A stretch of 64,000 nucleotides of DNA from assembly GCA_029204225.1 (NCBI GenBank), contig CM055111.1, positions 46,002,255-46,066,254 on the forward strand, given 5' to 3'. Position numbers and translations under genes: made by a program. Positions 44,073-54,383 of the stretch are shown piece by piece. The notes under the pieces were generated by a model. It was not told where the DNA came from and ran no database searches. It saw nothing but the letters and a program-made list of their open reading frames with translations. Positions within the stretch are counted from its first letter, which is position 1, and the number at the start of each line of letters is the position of its first letter. This stretch comes from Diphasiastrum complanatum (taxonomy: Eukaryota; Streptophyta; Lycopodiopsida; Lycopodiales; Lycopodiaceae).

Positions 44073-44720
44073 TTGGCAAAAAAGCTAAAAGCCATGATAG
44101 AGCAACACATCAAACTGCAACAATCTTATATTGCTTCCGTCGAGGCCCTCAACCAACACATTGCCACCCTGGAAGAGAAATTACAGACAACTACCCAGTC
44201 GGCACCTTCTGTCCATGCAGAACACATCCAATTTCACCAATCAACACCGCACTACGATGGATCAGATGGTGGTGATGGGACATGTTTCCAGGACCCTCCA
44301 ATAGCAAATAGCGCATGGTTTTTTAACCTTGATCATGAAGATAAACGAGACTGGTCACTCTTGAAGGAAGCCTTTATCAAACGTTTTAAGCCATTTCATT
44401 TGATCGAAAGTCCTTTTGTCAAGCTGAGTAACATCAAAATGACAAAAGATGAAAAAGTACATGACTACATAGAAAGATTTAAACGATTAAAAAGTCAGGT
44501 ACAAGAACAACCAACTGAATCTATGCTCATCATTTGGTTCCTCGTTGGACTCCCACGATGGATACGACGTGAACTTCGCTCCAATGATGAATACACATCA
44601 TTGAAACAAGCCATGTCTGATGTCATTCAGGAAGAAGACGAGGGATCAGATGTCGATGAGCCACATGAACAGAGAGCACATCGTGTTGTCCAAGAAGCTC
44701 GACCAAATGAGAAAACATGA
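44073..44720 (+). pseudogene. Gypsy gag domain (G3)
   Basis: Frame with a coiled-coil-like start (KAMIEQHIKLQQSYIASVEA) and the gag domain from AWFFNLDHEDKRDWSLLKEA through FIKRFKPFHLIESPFVKLSN and YIERFKRLKSQVQEQPTESM to VGLPRWIRRELRSNDE. Compared with G1, about 65 codons (DLPKFDG to KARD) are missing: the frame jumps from HYDGSDGGDG to NSAWFF. Where G1 has a stop, this copy has the ancestral Ser. It ends in TGA at 44718-44720. Confidence 0.85.
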
Positions 44721-44741
44721 GAACAGTTATGGAAAACACAA

Positions 44742-45745
44742 ATGGAATTGCTTAACCAGCAACACCAACAACAAATGGAGAAACTCACGAAAGAGTTTCA
44801 AAACACTCTTAAGTCTATCCAGAGTTCGATGCCAGATCAGTTACCCACTGGCCAAATCCACCATAGACGAGAGAATACATGGTGCCCTCACTGTCGAGGT
44901 GCACACACAAGCAATGAGTGCCCTTCATACCAATCGATCCTAGATACTTCATTGATCAAATTTGACATCTGCGACTTTATGGGTCATACCTCACTCTATT
45001 GCTATTATGACCCGAGAAACCAGCCTCACAACCAGTCAGGCGGACATTATCGACCTCCTAGACACAAATTTGTTTCACAAAACCAAAATTAGCACTATCC
45101 ATTACAAAACAGCCAAGTCCATATACAAGAGTTGCCCAGACAATCTAGACATGAATCTCAACCACAACTGGCACTCTTAGGACCACCTCCAAGGGGACAA
45201 GCTGATTTAGGAGCACAGAAACATAGACACCCTTGAGAATCTACACAAATACATCTTGTAAAAAACTCCTAAGATCACTCATATCATCACGATACAACAC
45301 TTCCATTTGTTAGTTCTCAACAATATCCAACCGACATCTCATGCTCGTGCAAACAGGATGAGTATTCCACACCACCAGAAAATCCATCACAGCTAGACAT
45401 CCAAGATGGTTATGCTATTGCCACAAGACCAATGAGCAACCGCTGTTTTATTTGTGGCGAAACTGGCCACTTCATGGTTGACTATAAAGTTAAGAACGAA
45501 TACCATGAAAAGTGTCCAGACTGTGTTCGTAAACATAGTTTCAAAGACTGCCCTAAACAACCTAACAGGATCCTTCCAGCACGTCATATATCATCCAAAC
45601 CTGTTAGAGTTCTCACTAGAGCACAACACCAACACCACGAACAGCAGCAAAACAATGCTAAATCAGCTGAACCACATGGAAGCCACTTGACAGCTTCCAC
45701 ATTACCCAAAGACTACCTAGACCCAAACGTGGAACAAAGGTAGTA
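44742..45745 (+). pseudogene. Gypsy gag C-terminal region with zinc knuckles (G3)
   Basis: Frame 44742-45092 is Gln-rich with a knuckle-like CPHCRGAHTSNEC, then CDFMGHTSLYC. Frame 45432-45743 has CFICGETGHFMVDY, in which the last Cys of CCHC is Tyr, then CPDCVRKHSFKDC. About 340 bp between them carry stops. Several Cys-rich motifs in series are usual for this gypsy group (compare G4 at 59110-59215). These would bind element RNA. Confidence 0.75.
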
Positions 45746-45805
45746 CAATGAATTTAGAGATGAGTTTTTGCGAGAGGAATAACTTACGGAAAGTCCGTTA
45801 TCCTC

Positions 45806-46128
45806 TCAGATCTCATAAAGATGAAAATTGTAAGTTTTCAATCTTAAAGGCAAGTTGTAAACTTCTTATGAGAATAAGTGAAGCATCCAAAGTGGACACT
45901 TATATCCATAAGCAAGTAGTTGGCCTTATTGAGATGGAAATGCCTTTTGATTTCAATATTAGAAAAATCATGCCAAGTTGTGGTGATTTTTGGACTTATG
46001 TTTTTAGCATAAGTAATTTTGATAATCATAGGAAGTGCATATTGTGTGGTCATAGTTGTTGTGATCATTATGAGACATGGAGGTCTCAAATTTCCATAAA
46101 AAAGGAGCACCATGAAGAGGATCTTAAG
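45806..46128 (+). other. Recurrent module, copy C
   Basis: An open frame with CKLLMRISEASKVDTYIHKQ; the DNA core is 45856-45906. It continues with a Cys/His-rich piece (HRKCILCGHSCCDHYE) and an acidic/basic end (KKEHHEEDLK) that runs into the copia linker beyond C11. Unlike copies A, B and D, this one lies 5' of the linker. Confidence 0.55.
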
Positions 46129-46783
46129 TGTGAAAAATACAGATCCTAAGTGGATCTAAACTCCAAGATCATTGGCTTGAATGCTTGCACTCCAAACTAC
46201 ATAAGCTAGGAATTGGCAACACATTCTATGCTACCTAGAATGCAAAGAACTTGATCAAAAAGCATTTATCACAAATGGAAACTTCCATAAACATCAAGTG
46301 CGGCCCAAAATAACATTATACAGTCCATAATACATCAGCCTACCACTTTTGGAAAGCACCTAAGATCATACACAATAGCTTGAAGACAATACACACAACA
46401 ATGCTCTCAATGGAGGAAGAAACAATGACAATGATCTATTGATCTCAATGAAGCATACAAAAGGTTTCTCCAACCTGTTCTCCACGACTTCCCTACTATT
46501 TATGGATGAGGAAGATGACTCTCTCTCGTCTCTCTAGAAGGTACTTGACCCTAGATATTCCCTATATAGGAAAAATAGCTAAAAATGGCTTATATGACCA
46601 AAATACATCAAAATGGTCTCATTTTGAAGGGTATGAAGTTTGACACTTCATCATACTGAAAAAATACAGTAAATAAAAACATTGTGGCCTGGTTCACACG
46701 TGTGAAACTCCAGAACCAAAACTATTTACAATTTTAGCCAATTTAGGCCTCAAACTAGCTAGGAAATGTTGACAATTTTCACA
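46129..46783 (-). repeat. 3' LTR of C11
   Basis: 655 bp with TGTGAAAA...TTTTTCACA ends on the element strand. It holds a TATATAGG TATA box (near 46563 on the minus strand) and TTCACACGTGTGAA at 46692-46705. On the element strand it is preceded by GAAGAGGGAG. Confidence 0.97.
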
Positions 46784-49700
46784 CTCCCTCTTCAACATTG
46801 GATGCTAGTTTCAACATAGTCTTTGAGCACATTCCAAGATTAGATCTATGCATTAAATATAGGTCCTTTCCCAATGGTTTGGTGAAGATATCAGCCACAC
46901 ACTCCTTTGAAGAGACATGTTGAAGCTCCACCTCTTTGGCAATGACTTGATCTCTCACAAAATGGTGAGCAATCTCAATGTGCTTGCTCCTTGCATGAAA
47001 AACAGGATTGCTTGCCAAGCTTTGGGCTGAAAGGTTATCACAAAGTATGATTGGAGTCTTCTCTGGTTCCAGCAAGTGAAGATCCAATAACATCCTCTTG
47101 ATCCAAAGAATCTCCTTGGTGCATGTTGTTAATGCCTTGTACTCGGCTTCGGTGGAAGATAGAGAGATAGTTGGTTGCTTCTTTGATAGCCATGAGACCA
47201 CTCCATCTCCAAGATAGATTGCAAAGGCACTTGTTGACTTCCTATCCATTTGATCACCTGCAAAATCTGAATCTGAAAGTCCACAAAGGTTAGGTGTAGT
47301 ACCTCCATACAAGATGCCAAAATCTCTAGATCCCGAGATGTATCTAAGTACTCTCTTTCCTAGCTTCCAATGAGCCTCACTAGGATCTTGCATAAATTGA
47401 CTTAGTTTACCAACCACAAAGCTTAGATCAGGTCTTGTGATGGTTAACCATATAAGAGATCCTATTAGCTTTCTATAGAGAGTAATGTCCTTGAAGGATC
47501 TTTCATTACTTCTTGTAGTTAGCTTTACATTTGATTCCATAGGAGTAGAAACAACTTTACAATCTTCCATATGAAACCTTTTTAGAATAGAGTTAACATA
47601 CTTTTCTTGACATATGAATGTAGATTTAGAAGTTCTAATAATCTCTATTCCTAAGATATAATGAAGTTTACCAAGATCTTGAATTTCAAACTCTCTTTTG
47701 AGTGCCATCTTGATTTCATCTATATCTAGATTGTTACCACCACTTAAGATAATGTCATCAACATAGATCAAAAGTAAAGTGATATCATTTTCATTCAATC
47801 TAAAGTAGAGAGAATGATCATACTCACTCATAACAAAGTTTTGAGAAAGTAAGAAGGAATTGAGCTTAGCATACCAACTCCTTGGTGCTTGCTTTAGCCC
47901 ATACAAACTCTTTTGGAGATAGCACACATGATTAGGCTCATCATGTGAAACATAGCCCTCGGGTTGCTCCATGTAAATATCTTCTTCAAGATCACCATTC
48001 AAGAAGGCATTAGTAACATCCATTTGCCACATATCCCAATCATAAAGAGTTGCAAGAGAGATTAGGATTCGAATAGTTACCATCTTTGCCACGGGTGCAA
48101 AGGTCTCATCATAGTCAATACCATATTCTTGAGCATACCCCTTTGCCACCAACCTTGCCTTGTACTTGTTGATTGATCCATCTTGATTTGTCTTGATCTT
48201 GAAGATCCACTTACAACCAATTGCCTTCTTGTCCTTTGGAAGCTTTACCAACCTCCATGTGTTGCTTTTGATGAGTGCTTGATGCTCATGATCCATGGCT
48301 TGGATCCATTCCTTCTTTTGAATTGCTTCACCTACACAAGTTGGTTCATCAAAAGAGGTAAGAAAAGCAAAGTTAGAGTTGTCCACCACTTGCTTTCCTT
48401 TTTCATCATAGGTTAGCCTTGATGGCTTAGCCCTTTGCCTTTGAGTCTTCCTTGAAGTTTGCTTTGGAGTGGCATCTCCATCTTCATCCAAGACATCTTG
48501 CACATCATGATGATTAGTAGGCACATCAACATCAACATCAACAACATTGGAAACATTCTCTTCATGAAAGATGACATCCCTACTTATGACAACTTTCTTT
48601 GTAGAAGGAATGTACACTTTGTAAGCCTTGCTTACTTCACTATAGCCAACAAACACACCCTTCTTTGATGAAGGATCTTCTTTAGTTCTATCATCAAGTG
48701 TGATATTGACAAAACATGTACATCCAAAGATCCTACAATGCTTGACACTCGGCCTTCTACCATAAAGAACCTCATGAGGAGTTTTACCATCCAAGGAAGC
48801 ACTTGTCCATCTATTACATAGATAGTTAGCACATGCTAAAGCTTCCCCCCAAAAAGACTTAGCAAGATTAGCATGTAGTCTCATTGCCTTGGCACATTCA
48901 CAAAGGGTTCTATTCTTCCTCTCGGCCACTCCATTCTGTTGTGGAGTCCTAGGACTAGACATCTCCCTCTTAATCCCATGTGCTATACAAAAGTCTTTGA
49001 ACCTATTTGAGGTGTATTCCCCTCCATTATCAGATCTTAAGCATTTGATCTTTGTATTGAATTGGTTTTCCATTTCATTCTTGAACTTGACAAATGCAGC
49101 AAACACTTCATCCTTACTTTTAAGAAGATAGATCCAAGTATACCTACTAAAGTCATCAATGAAAGTTGCATACATCTTTGCCCCACCATTGCTAGTTGTA
49201 CTAGAAGAATGAATATCAGAATGCACAAGTTGAAAAGCTTCTTTAGATCTAGAAGTAGATCTAGAATAAGCAAGTCTATGAGATTTGGACAAGGCACAAT
49301 GTTCACAAACACTATTGTTTGCAACAAGACTTTTAGGGAGACCAAGAACAAGCTCTTTCTTTGCCATTACCTCCAAAGATTTGAAGTTGGGATGGCCCAA
49401 CCTCTTGTGCCAAACTTCTTGGTTTGTCAATTGCTCCCTAGCCATACATCCTTCATGATTAGAGATCACACATGCATCAAGCTTGAAAAGTTTACCATGC
49501 CTCCTACCTTGAGCAATCAAGGATCCACATTTACTTATCAAACATGCATCTCCAATGAACTCCACATCAAGTCCTTTGTCAATCATTTGACTTACACTAA
49601 GCAAATTCTTAGTGATTGAAGGAATGTACAAAACATTTTCAAGATTTGCTTTCCTATTTGTTGAAAGGGAAATAGGAATAGTGCCTATGCCTTTGATGTC

Positions 49701-50732
49701 ACATTGACCATCATTTGCAGTGTAGATGATGTTACCTTCTCCCTCATAAGACAATAAGGATGTAAAGTATTCCTTATGTCTTGTCATGTGAGATGAGGCT
49801 CCACTATCAATCCACCAAGGATCATTATCATCTATGTTGGCTAACAAACTTGAAGTCATAACAAGTGATTCACATGTGTTATGTTCTTCCTCATCTATTG
49901 TAAGATTTCCTTGCCTCTCTCCTTGCTCTCTTTTCTTCTTATAACATTCATTTGCAAAATGACCTTTTATCCCACAATAAAAGCACTTGAACTTTGACTT
50001 ATTGTTCTTAGTAGAAGAGGAAGAGGAAGAGTGATCATCATGATCAAAGTTACCACCTTTGGACCATTTCCCTTTGCCTTTACCTTTGCCCTTGAATTTG
50101 CCTTTTGTGAAGAAAGCCTCTTCACCTCCACCTTGCAAGGATGCACCATCAAGCTTTGATTGCAACCTATGTTCTTCAGCCAATAAGATTTCTTGCAAGT
50201 CAACCACACTTGGCAAGACTCTTTGAATGGCAAAACTTTGCACAAGGTTAGCATGTTCATTTAGCAAACCATTCAACATAACTTGGACTATTTCACCATC
50301 TTTTATGTTCTCATCAATGCATGCTAAATCATCACTTAGGGACTTAACTCTCAAGATAAATGCATGAGCACTTTCACCCTCTCTTTGCCTATTAGAAAAT
50401 ATTTGTCTCCTTAGGGTCAATACCCTAGATGTGGACTTTGATTCAAAGAGCTTCTTTAAGGCATTCCATGCCTCACTTGCACTTTGACACTTTCCAACTT
50501 CCTTGAGAAGTTCATTTGTAACATTCATTTTAATGATATGAAGAGCCCTTTTGGCCTTCTTATCAAACCTTTGTTGCTCTTGAAGTGTGAGAGGTCTCTC
50601 TTCAATTTCTGCAACTATGTCCATGAGTTCATTCAACTCAAGTAAGGACTCCATCCTCACTTTCCAAGTAGAGTAGTTTGATGAACTCAACCTTTCACTA
50701 GACTCTAGCATGATCCCACCATTGGAAGCCAT
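46779..50732 (-). CDS. Copia Gag-Pol polyprotein, 1317 codons, all domains intact
   Basis: Starts at ATG 50732 (MASNGGIMLESSERL). Domains by residue: gag about 1-200; CCHC CFYCGIKGHFANEC 250-263; protease WWIDSGASSHMT with Asp309; HHCC integrase finger H442, H447, C476, C479; integrase core D506, D568 (RSDNGGEY), E604 (NGVAERKNR); RT about 825-1070 with QMDVTNAFLNGDL and YVDD 990-993; RNase H SDSDFAGD about 1153-1160, E1196 in STEAEYKA, D1232 in CDN. Length and order are normal for plant copia. The stop TGA uses the first bases of the 3' LTR, and the last residues (NVEEGV) are read from the polypurine tract. It should give particle, processing, reverse transcription and integration functions. 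Confidence 0.97.
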   Translation of the reverse strand: MASNGGIMLESSERLSSSNYSTWKVRMESLLELNELMDIVAEIEERPLTLQEQQRFDKKAKRALHIIKMNVTNELLKEVGKCQSASEAWNALKKLFESKSTSRVLTLRRQIFSNRQREGESAHAFILRVKSLSDDLACIDENIKDGEIVQVMLNGLLNEHANLVQSFAIQRVLPSVVDLQEILLAEEHRLQSKLDGASLQGGGEEAFFTKGKFKGKGKGKGKWSKGGNFDHDDHSSSSSSTKNNKSKFKCFYCGIKGHFANECYKKKREQGERQGNLTIDEEEHNTCESLVMTSSLLANIDDNDPWWIDSGASSHMTRHKEYFTSLLSYEGEGNIIYTANDGQCDIKGIGTIPISLSTNRKANLENVLYIPSITKNLLSVSQMIDKGLDVEFIGDACLISKCGSLIAQGRRHGKLFKLDACVISNHEGCMAREQLTNQEVWHKRLGHPNFKSLEVMAKKELVLGLPKSLVANNSVCEHCALSKSHRLAYSRSTSRSKEAFQLVHSDIHSSSTTSNGGAKMYATFIDDFSRYTWIYLLKSKDEVFAAFVKFKNEMENQFNTKIKCLRSDNGGEYTSNRFKDFCIAHGIKREMSSPRTPQQNGVAERKNRTLCECAKAMRLHANLAKSFWGEALACANYLCNRWTSASLDGKTPHEVLYGRRPSVKHCRIFGCTCFVNITLDDRTKEDPSSKKGVFVGYSEVSKAYKVYIPSTKKVVISRDVIFHEENVSNVVDVDVDVPTNHHDVQDVLDEDGDATPKQTSRKTQRQRAKPSRLTYDEKGKQVVDNSNFAFLTSFDEPTCVGEAIQKKEWIQAMDHEHQALIKSNTWRLVKLPKDKKAIGCKWIFKIKTNQDGSINKYKARLVAKGYAQEYGIDYDETFAPVAKMVTIRILISLATLYDWDMWQMDVTNAFLNGDLEEDIYMEQPEGYVSHDEPNHVCYLQKSLYGLKQAPRSWYAKLNSFLLSQNFVMSEYDHSLYFRLNENDITLLLIYVDDIILSGGNNLDIDEIKMALKREFEIQDLGKLHYILGIEIIRTSKSTFICQEKYVNSILKRFHMEDCKVVSTPMESNVKLTTRSNERSFKDITLYRKLIGSLIWLTITRPDLSFVVGKLSQFMQDPSEAHWKLGKRVLRYISGSRDFGILYGGTTPNLCGLSDSDFAGDQMDRKSTSAFAIYLGDGVVSWLSKKQPTISLSSTEAEYKALTTCTKEILWIKRMLLDLHLLEPEKTPIILCDNLSAQSLASNPVFHARSKHIEIAHHFVRDQVIAKEVELQHVSSKECVADIFTKPLGKDLYLMHRSNLGMCSKTMLKLASNVEEGV

Positions 50733-51892
50733 GATTCTAATGTTTCTTCAACTTTTAGGTTCTGTCCTAAAGCACTTAGCACTCACTTTTCTCTCAACAA
50801 ATGATAGATAAAGAGATCTATGAAGATTTAGGACCCTAAAACACTTCTATCTTGAACCTAGATGGTTTCCAAGCATAGAAAGGAAGATTGAAACACATGC
50901 AACACTTTGCACACACTAAGAATGGATTACAAAATCAAACCAACCTGAACACACTCTTGCTTAAGCTCTCAAACTTTCCAGCAAGTGACCAAATCAAGTT
51001 ATGGTGTGAAGAGTTACTTGCATTCTTAGAAAATACCCAAAACTAGGATGCCAAGATTACCTAGTAATGAACAAACTTGATCAACATATGATCAACACAC
51101 TAAGATATTGATTCAACCTGTAAAACCACATGTAAACCACACTTCTAAAAGTTTATAAACTCCAGCAAGTGATAAATACAAGATTTAGAGGTGAATGAAT
51201 GAGCACACTTAGTGAATCACAAGACTAGCTTCACTATCTTGTCAAATCTTGGTGTTTAGATGTAGATCTAAGATCACTTCACATGAGAATGTTCCTCAAC
51301 CTGTTAAGAACCTGAAAACACACTTGCATAATGGTTAACACCTTCCAGCAAATGCTCCAATCAAATTACATAAGGAGAGTTACTTACATGCTCAACAAAG
51401 TACACCAAAATTTATGCCAAAATTGATGACAATCTTTACAATATGCTCTTCACAATGGAGCTTACAATATGTTCACCCAAAAAAGGGGATCTTTCATCCA
51501 AATGGGAGCTTTGCTCAGCCTTTAGGAGAATTACAACTCACTCAAAAGAGCATTTGTCATCCACTTAAGGAGAAGTTTCATCCACTTAAGGAGAGTGTTC
51601 ATCCAAGAATGGAGATTGTCAACAATAGGATTGAAAAGAACATTGTTAGTATTGAATATGCACAAGCCTCACAATCACAAATGATTAGGTGTTATGATCT
51701 GATCCAAAATAGTTTCTTTTCAGTCTCTGATCTTCAATAGACCTGAAATATGCTTTTGATCCACAAGTTCAACTCACAAAACAAAGGTTAGTAAGATTTG
51801 ATCAACAAAGCAATGCAAAATCATGCTAGAACTTGATCAAACATCCAAATATCACCAAAAATGGAATACTTACTGTAAATAGAAGCCAACCA
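50733..51892 (-). other. Leader of C11
   Basis: 1160 bp between the primer site and the polyprotein start on the minus strand. It contains no known domain; a plus-strand frame at 51414-51740 is not supported. It has repeated phrases such as CCAGCAAGTGA and AACCTGTAAAAC. A leader this long is usual for the copia elements of this window. Confidence 0.7.
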
Positions 51893-51904
51893 GCTCTGAT
51901 ACCA
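51893..51904 (-). other. Primer binding site of C11
   Basis: On the minus strand TGGTATCAGAGC follows directly the terminal CACA of the 5' LTR; initiator tRNA-Met type, perfect. Confidence 0.97.
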
Positions 51905-52559
51905 TGTGAAAAATACAGATCCTAAGTGGATCTAAACTCCAAGATCATTGGCTTGAATGCTTGCACTCCAAACTACATAAGCTAGGAATTGGCAACACAT
52001 TCTATGCTACCTAGAATGCAAAGAACTTGATCAAAAAGCATTTATCACAAATGGAAACTTCCATAAACATCAAGTGCGGCCCAAAATAGCATTATACAGT
52101 CCATAATACATCAGCTTACCACTTTTGGAAAGCACCTAAGATCATACACAATAGCTTGAAGACAATACACACAACAATGCTCTCAATGGAGGAAGAAACA
52201 ATGACAATGATCTATTGATCTCAATGAAGCATACAAAAGGTTTCTCCAACCTGTTCTCCACGACTTCCCTACTATTTATGGATGAGGAAGATGACTCTCT
52301 CTCCTCTCTCTAGAAGGTACTTGACCCTAGATATTCCCTATATAGGAAAAATAGCTAAAAATGGCTTATATGACCAAAATACATCAAAATGGTCTCATTT
52401 TGAAGGGTATGAAGTTTGACACTTCATCATACTGAAAAAATACAGTAAATAAAAACATTGTGGCCTGGTTCACACGTGTGAAACTCCAGAACCAAAACTA
52501 TTTACAATTTTAGCCAATTTAGGCCTCAAACTAGCTAGGAAATGTTGACAATTTTCACA
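51905..52559 (-). repeat. 5' LTR of C11
   Basis: 655 bp, with three differences from the 3' LTR seen by eye. A TATATAGG TATA box lies near 52338-52345 and TTCACACGTGTGAA at 52468-52481. It supplies the promoter of the element on the minus strand. Confidence 0.97.
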
Positions 52560-52858
52560 TTAAGGAGTCATCTCAAGGTTCAAATGTGCCAAGGATTGAG
52601 GAGGAGAATCCTTCTCAAGGTTCAAGTGTGCCTAGGATTGAAGAGGAGAGACCTTCTCAAATTGTGATTCCAAAAAGAAACTCGAGAAATATGGTTGAGT
52701 CCATGTGGCTCACATTTCAAGGGAAAGAGGAGCATATCTCATGTGGTATACATCACATACTTATTTCTCTTATGTCATTTGATAAATCAATTTGCTTTAG
52801 TGAGATCATTGCATCTCAAAATTGGAGTAAAACCATACTAGTTGAGTATAAAGTCTCT
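52560..52858 (+). pseudogene. Copia linker and RT start (C10)
   Basis: The frame continues from 46128 across the C11 site: VPRIEEENPSQGSS and VPRIEEERPSQIVIPKRNSR are a local duplication of the linker motif also seen in C1 (GPRIEEESPQIF). Then come SMWLTFQGKEEH (compare RRLTYEDRGKQ in C1) and FSEIIASQNWSKTILVEYKV, matching the first RT residues. RT stops there and module B begins. Confidence 0.75.
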
Positions 52859-53548
52859 CTTGAGAACATAGATGATGTTCTTAAAAGGTTGAAATTGATT
52901 TTAAATCAACTAGAAAGCAAATGGTTATTTCATCAAATGTATGCTCTTGAGTCATGTAAGAGCAAAAGTGATTTGTTCACTCATAGTTTGAAAATTTGTA
53001 TTGAGTCAAATTGTAAACTCTTTGTGAGAGTAAGTGAATCATCTTCTAAAGACACTTATCTCCATAATGAAGTATTTAGCCTCATTGGATCTGAGATTAG
53101 CATGGTAAACAAGCATGAAGATATGATGCAAACACTTTGTTATTATAGCATGCATAGTCTTGCCAATTTGGATAAGTCTAATTCTCTAGATCATGGTAAC
53201 ATGATGTTAGATCTTTGTGATCCTAATAAGTCAGGAAGAAATCTTTATTTTCTCAAGGAGGAGCATGCACATGAAGAAGGAGCAAGCCTTTTGAGTCAAG
53301 CATCTACATGAAATTTGGAAGGAATCAATTTTGAAGATGCTAGGATGGTGCAAAGCTCTCAAGTTCATCAAAGATGTCAACATCAAAGAAGCACTATCAT
53401 GGATATGGTGATTTCAGATCAACATCAAGCTCATTGGCTGACCTTCACACCTTTTGAACCAGCAAAGACCAATTCAGCCCATGGAGTCAAGTTCAAGATC
53501 ATCATGTTTTCCATCAAGCTAGATTTACCAAGCTAGATTTTTGAGGAG
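52859..53548 (+). other. Recurrent module, copy B, with polypurine tract
   Basis: Frame 52859-53311 has MYALESCKSKSDLFTHSLKI, CKLFVRVSESSSKDTYLHNE (DNA core 53012-53064), then a His/Asp/Asn-rich tail. It aligns with copy A over about 130 codons. A second short frame to 53536 (HQRCQHQRSTIMDMVISD) resembles the end of copy A (CATGGTTATGG near 7065 against CATGGATATGG near 53400). TTGAGGAG at 53541-53548 is the polypurine tract. Confidence 0.6.
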
Positions 53549-54380
53549 TGTGAAAAATGCAAAAATAAGCTTGGTAGAGGCGAAACATCTTGTATATAGA
53601 TAAACACACACGTGTGGAGCCTGTTCCCACATGTGAAAATAGTGTACTTGTCATGTACCATAATCATAGAGGTTGTACATATGATTTAATTCAAGTTCTA
53701 GTGGCTAAAAAGGCCAAAAACTAGTTTTCTAGACATATGACACATGGCATCAATCTATTGATTGCATGAGCCACATCCTTTGGTTAGGTGTCATATCCCA
53801 TGTGTAGAGGACAGCTCACATGTGCGGAATAAGCTGAAGTAGGCGAATTTTGACTTCTAGAAGATTTCCAAGTAGATCTCCATATAGAAGGAAAATGGAC
53901 CAAAAGTGCTCAAAATAGAAGGTTTTGTCCAAGTGTCATTTTGCATGATGAATCATCATATGACAATGCACCTTCACACATGTGGGATCAGAGGGATGAT
54001 CAGTACCACGAGCTCCCACTTATTGTATATATAGAGCCACATTTGGCCATAATCAATGTGAGACACCAATCTTGGTTCTGGAAGCAATTTTGAGTGATTC
54101 TCTCCATTTGTCTACATTTGTTTTGATTGTTTTGAGGTTCTATCAATGTGTACTTGATTTTCAGGTTGGAGTCCGTACCCTGACAGGGTTTCACACGTGT
54201 GAAACCAGCAAGTACATTTACCTTCAATAAATGATTGTTCTTGTTTGGATTTTATGTCTAGAATTGATCTAGATTGATCTTAATCTTATGTAGATTGATA
54301 GATCAAGTAAATCTAACATCCAATCCCTCTTGAGGATCAGATTAGGATCCACTCTTGGTCCTTTTTGTACTTTTTGCACA
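53549..54380 (+). repeat. 3' LTR of C10
   Basis: 832 bp, TGTGAAAAATGCAAAAAT to TACTTTTTGCACA. It is the same family as the C12 LTR at 57361-58191 but in opposite orientation. TATA box TATATATA at 54026-54033; CACACGTGTG at 53608-53617 and 54191-54200. Confidence 0.88.
54026..54033 (+). promoter_or_regulatory. TATA box in C10 LTR
   Basis: TATATATA within TTGTATATATAGAGCC. The same box lies at the equivalent place in the inverted C12 LTR (57705-57713, minus strand). Confidence 0.6.
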
Positions 54381-54383
54381 CAT

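Larger units (their letters stand above)
44003..45805 (+). mobile_element. Gypsy gag fragment (G3)
   Basis: Gag region of a gypsy element of the G1/G4 group, with an internal deletion and several stops, lacking LTRs and pol. It lies between the C9 LTR and the module-bearing copia C10. The right boundary, near 45805, is approximate: the gypsy-like YNEFRDEFLREE ends and the copia-like NCKFSILKASCKLL begins. Confidence 0.8.
46129..52559 (-). mobile_element. Young, apparently intact Ty1/copia retrotransposon (C11), TSD TTAAG
   Basis: 6431 bp on the minus strand: 5' LTR 51905-52559, primer site 51893-51904, leader, one polyprotein frame 50732-46779, polypurine tract 46784-46793, 3' LTR 46129-46783. 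The five-base target duplication TTAAG is at 46124-46128 and 52560-52564. The LTRs are each 655 bp and differ at three positions by eye (near 46306, 46345 and 46527 in the left copy). All catalytic motifs are present. This is the best candidate for an autonomous, recently mobile element in the window. Confidence 0.97.
45806..54380 (+). mobile_element. Module-bearing non-autonomous copia (C10), interrupted by C11
   Basis: Internal sequence 45806-46128 and 52560-53548 is one piece once C11 and one TSD copy are removed; the reading frame then crosses the site without a break (HHEEDLK before, ESSQGSNVPRIEEE after). It holds module copy C, the copia integrase-RT linker, the first RT residues, module copy B, a polypurine tract TTGAGGAG and the 3' LTR 53549-54380. 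There is no integrase core, YVDD or RNase H, and no 5' LTR. It lies in gypsy DNA (G3). Confidence 0.75.

Noticed and set aside
48183-49619. Plus-strand frames of 60-185 codons inside the young copia.
   Set aside because: They are shadows of the 1317-codon minus-strand polyprotein.
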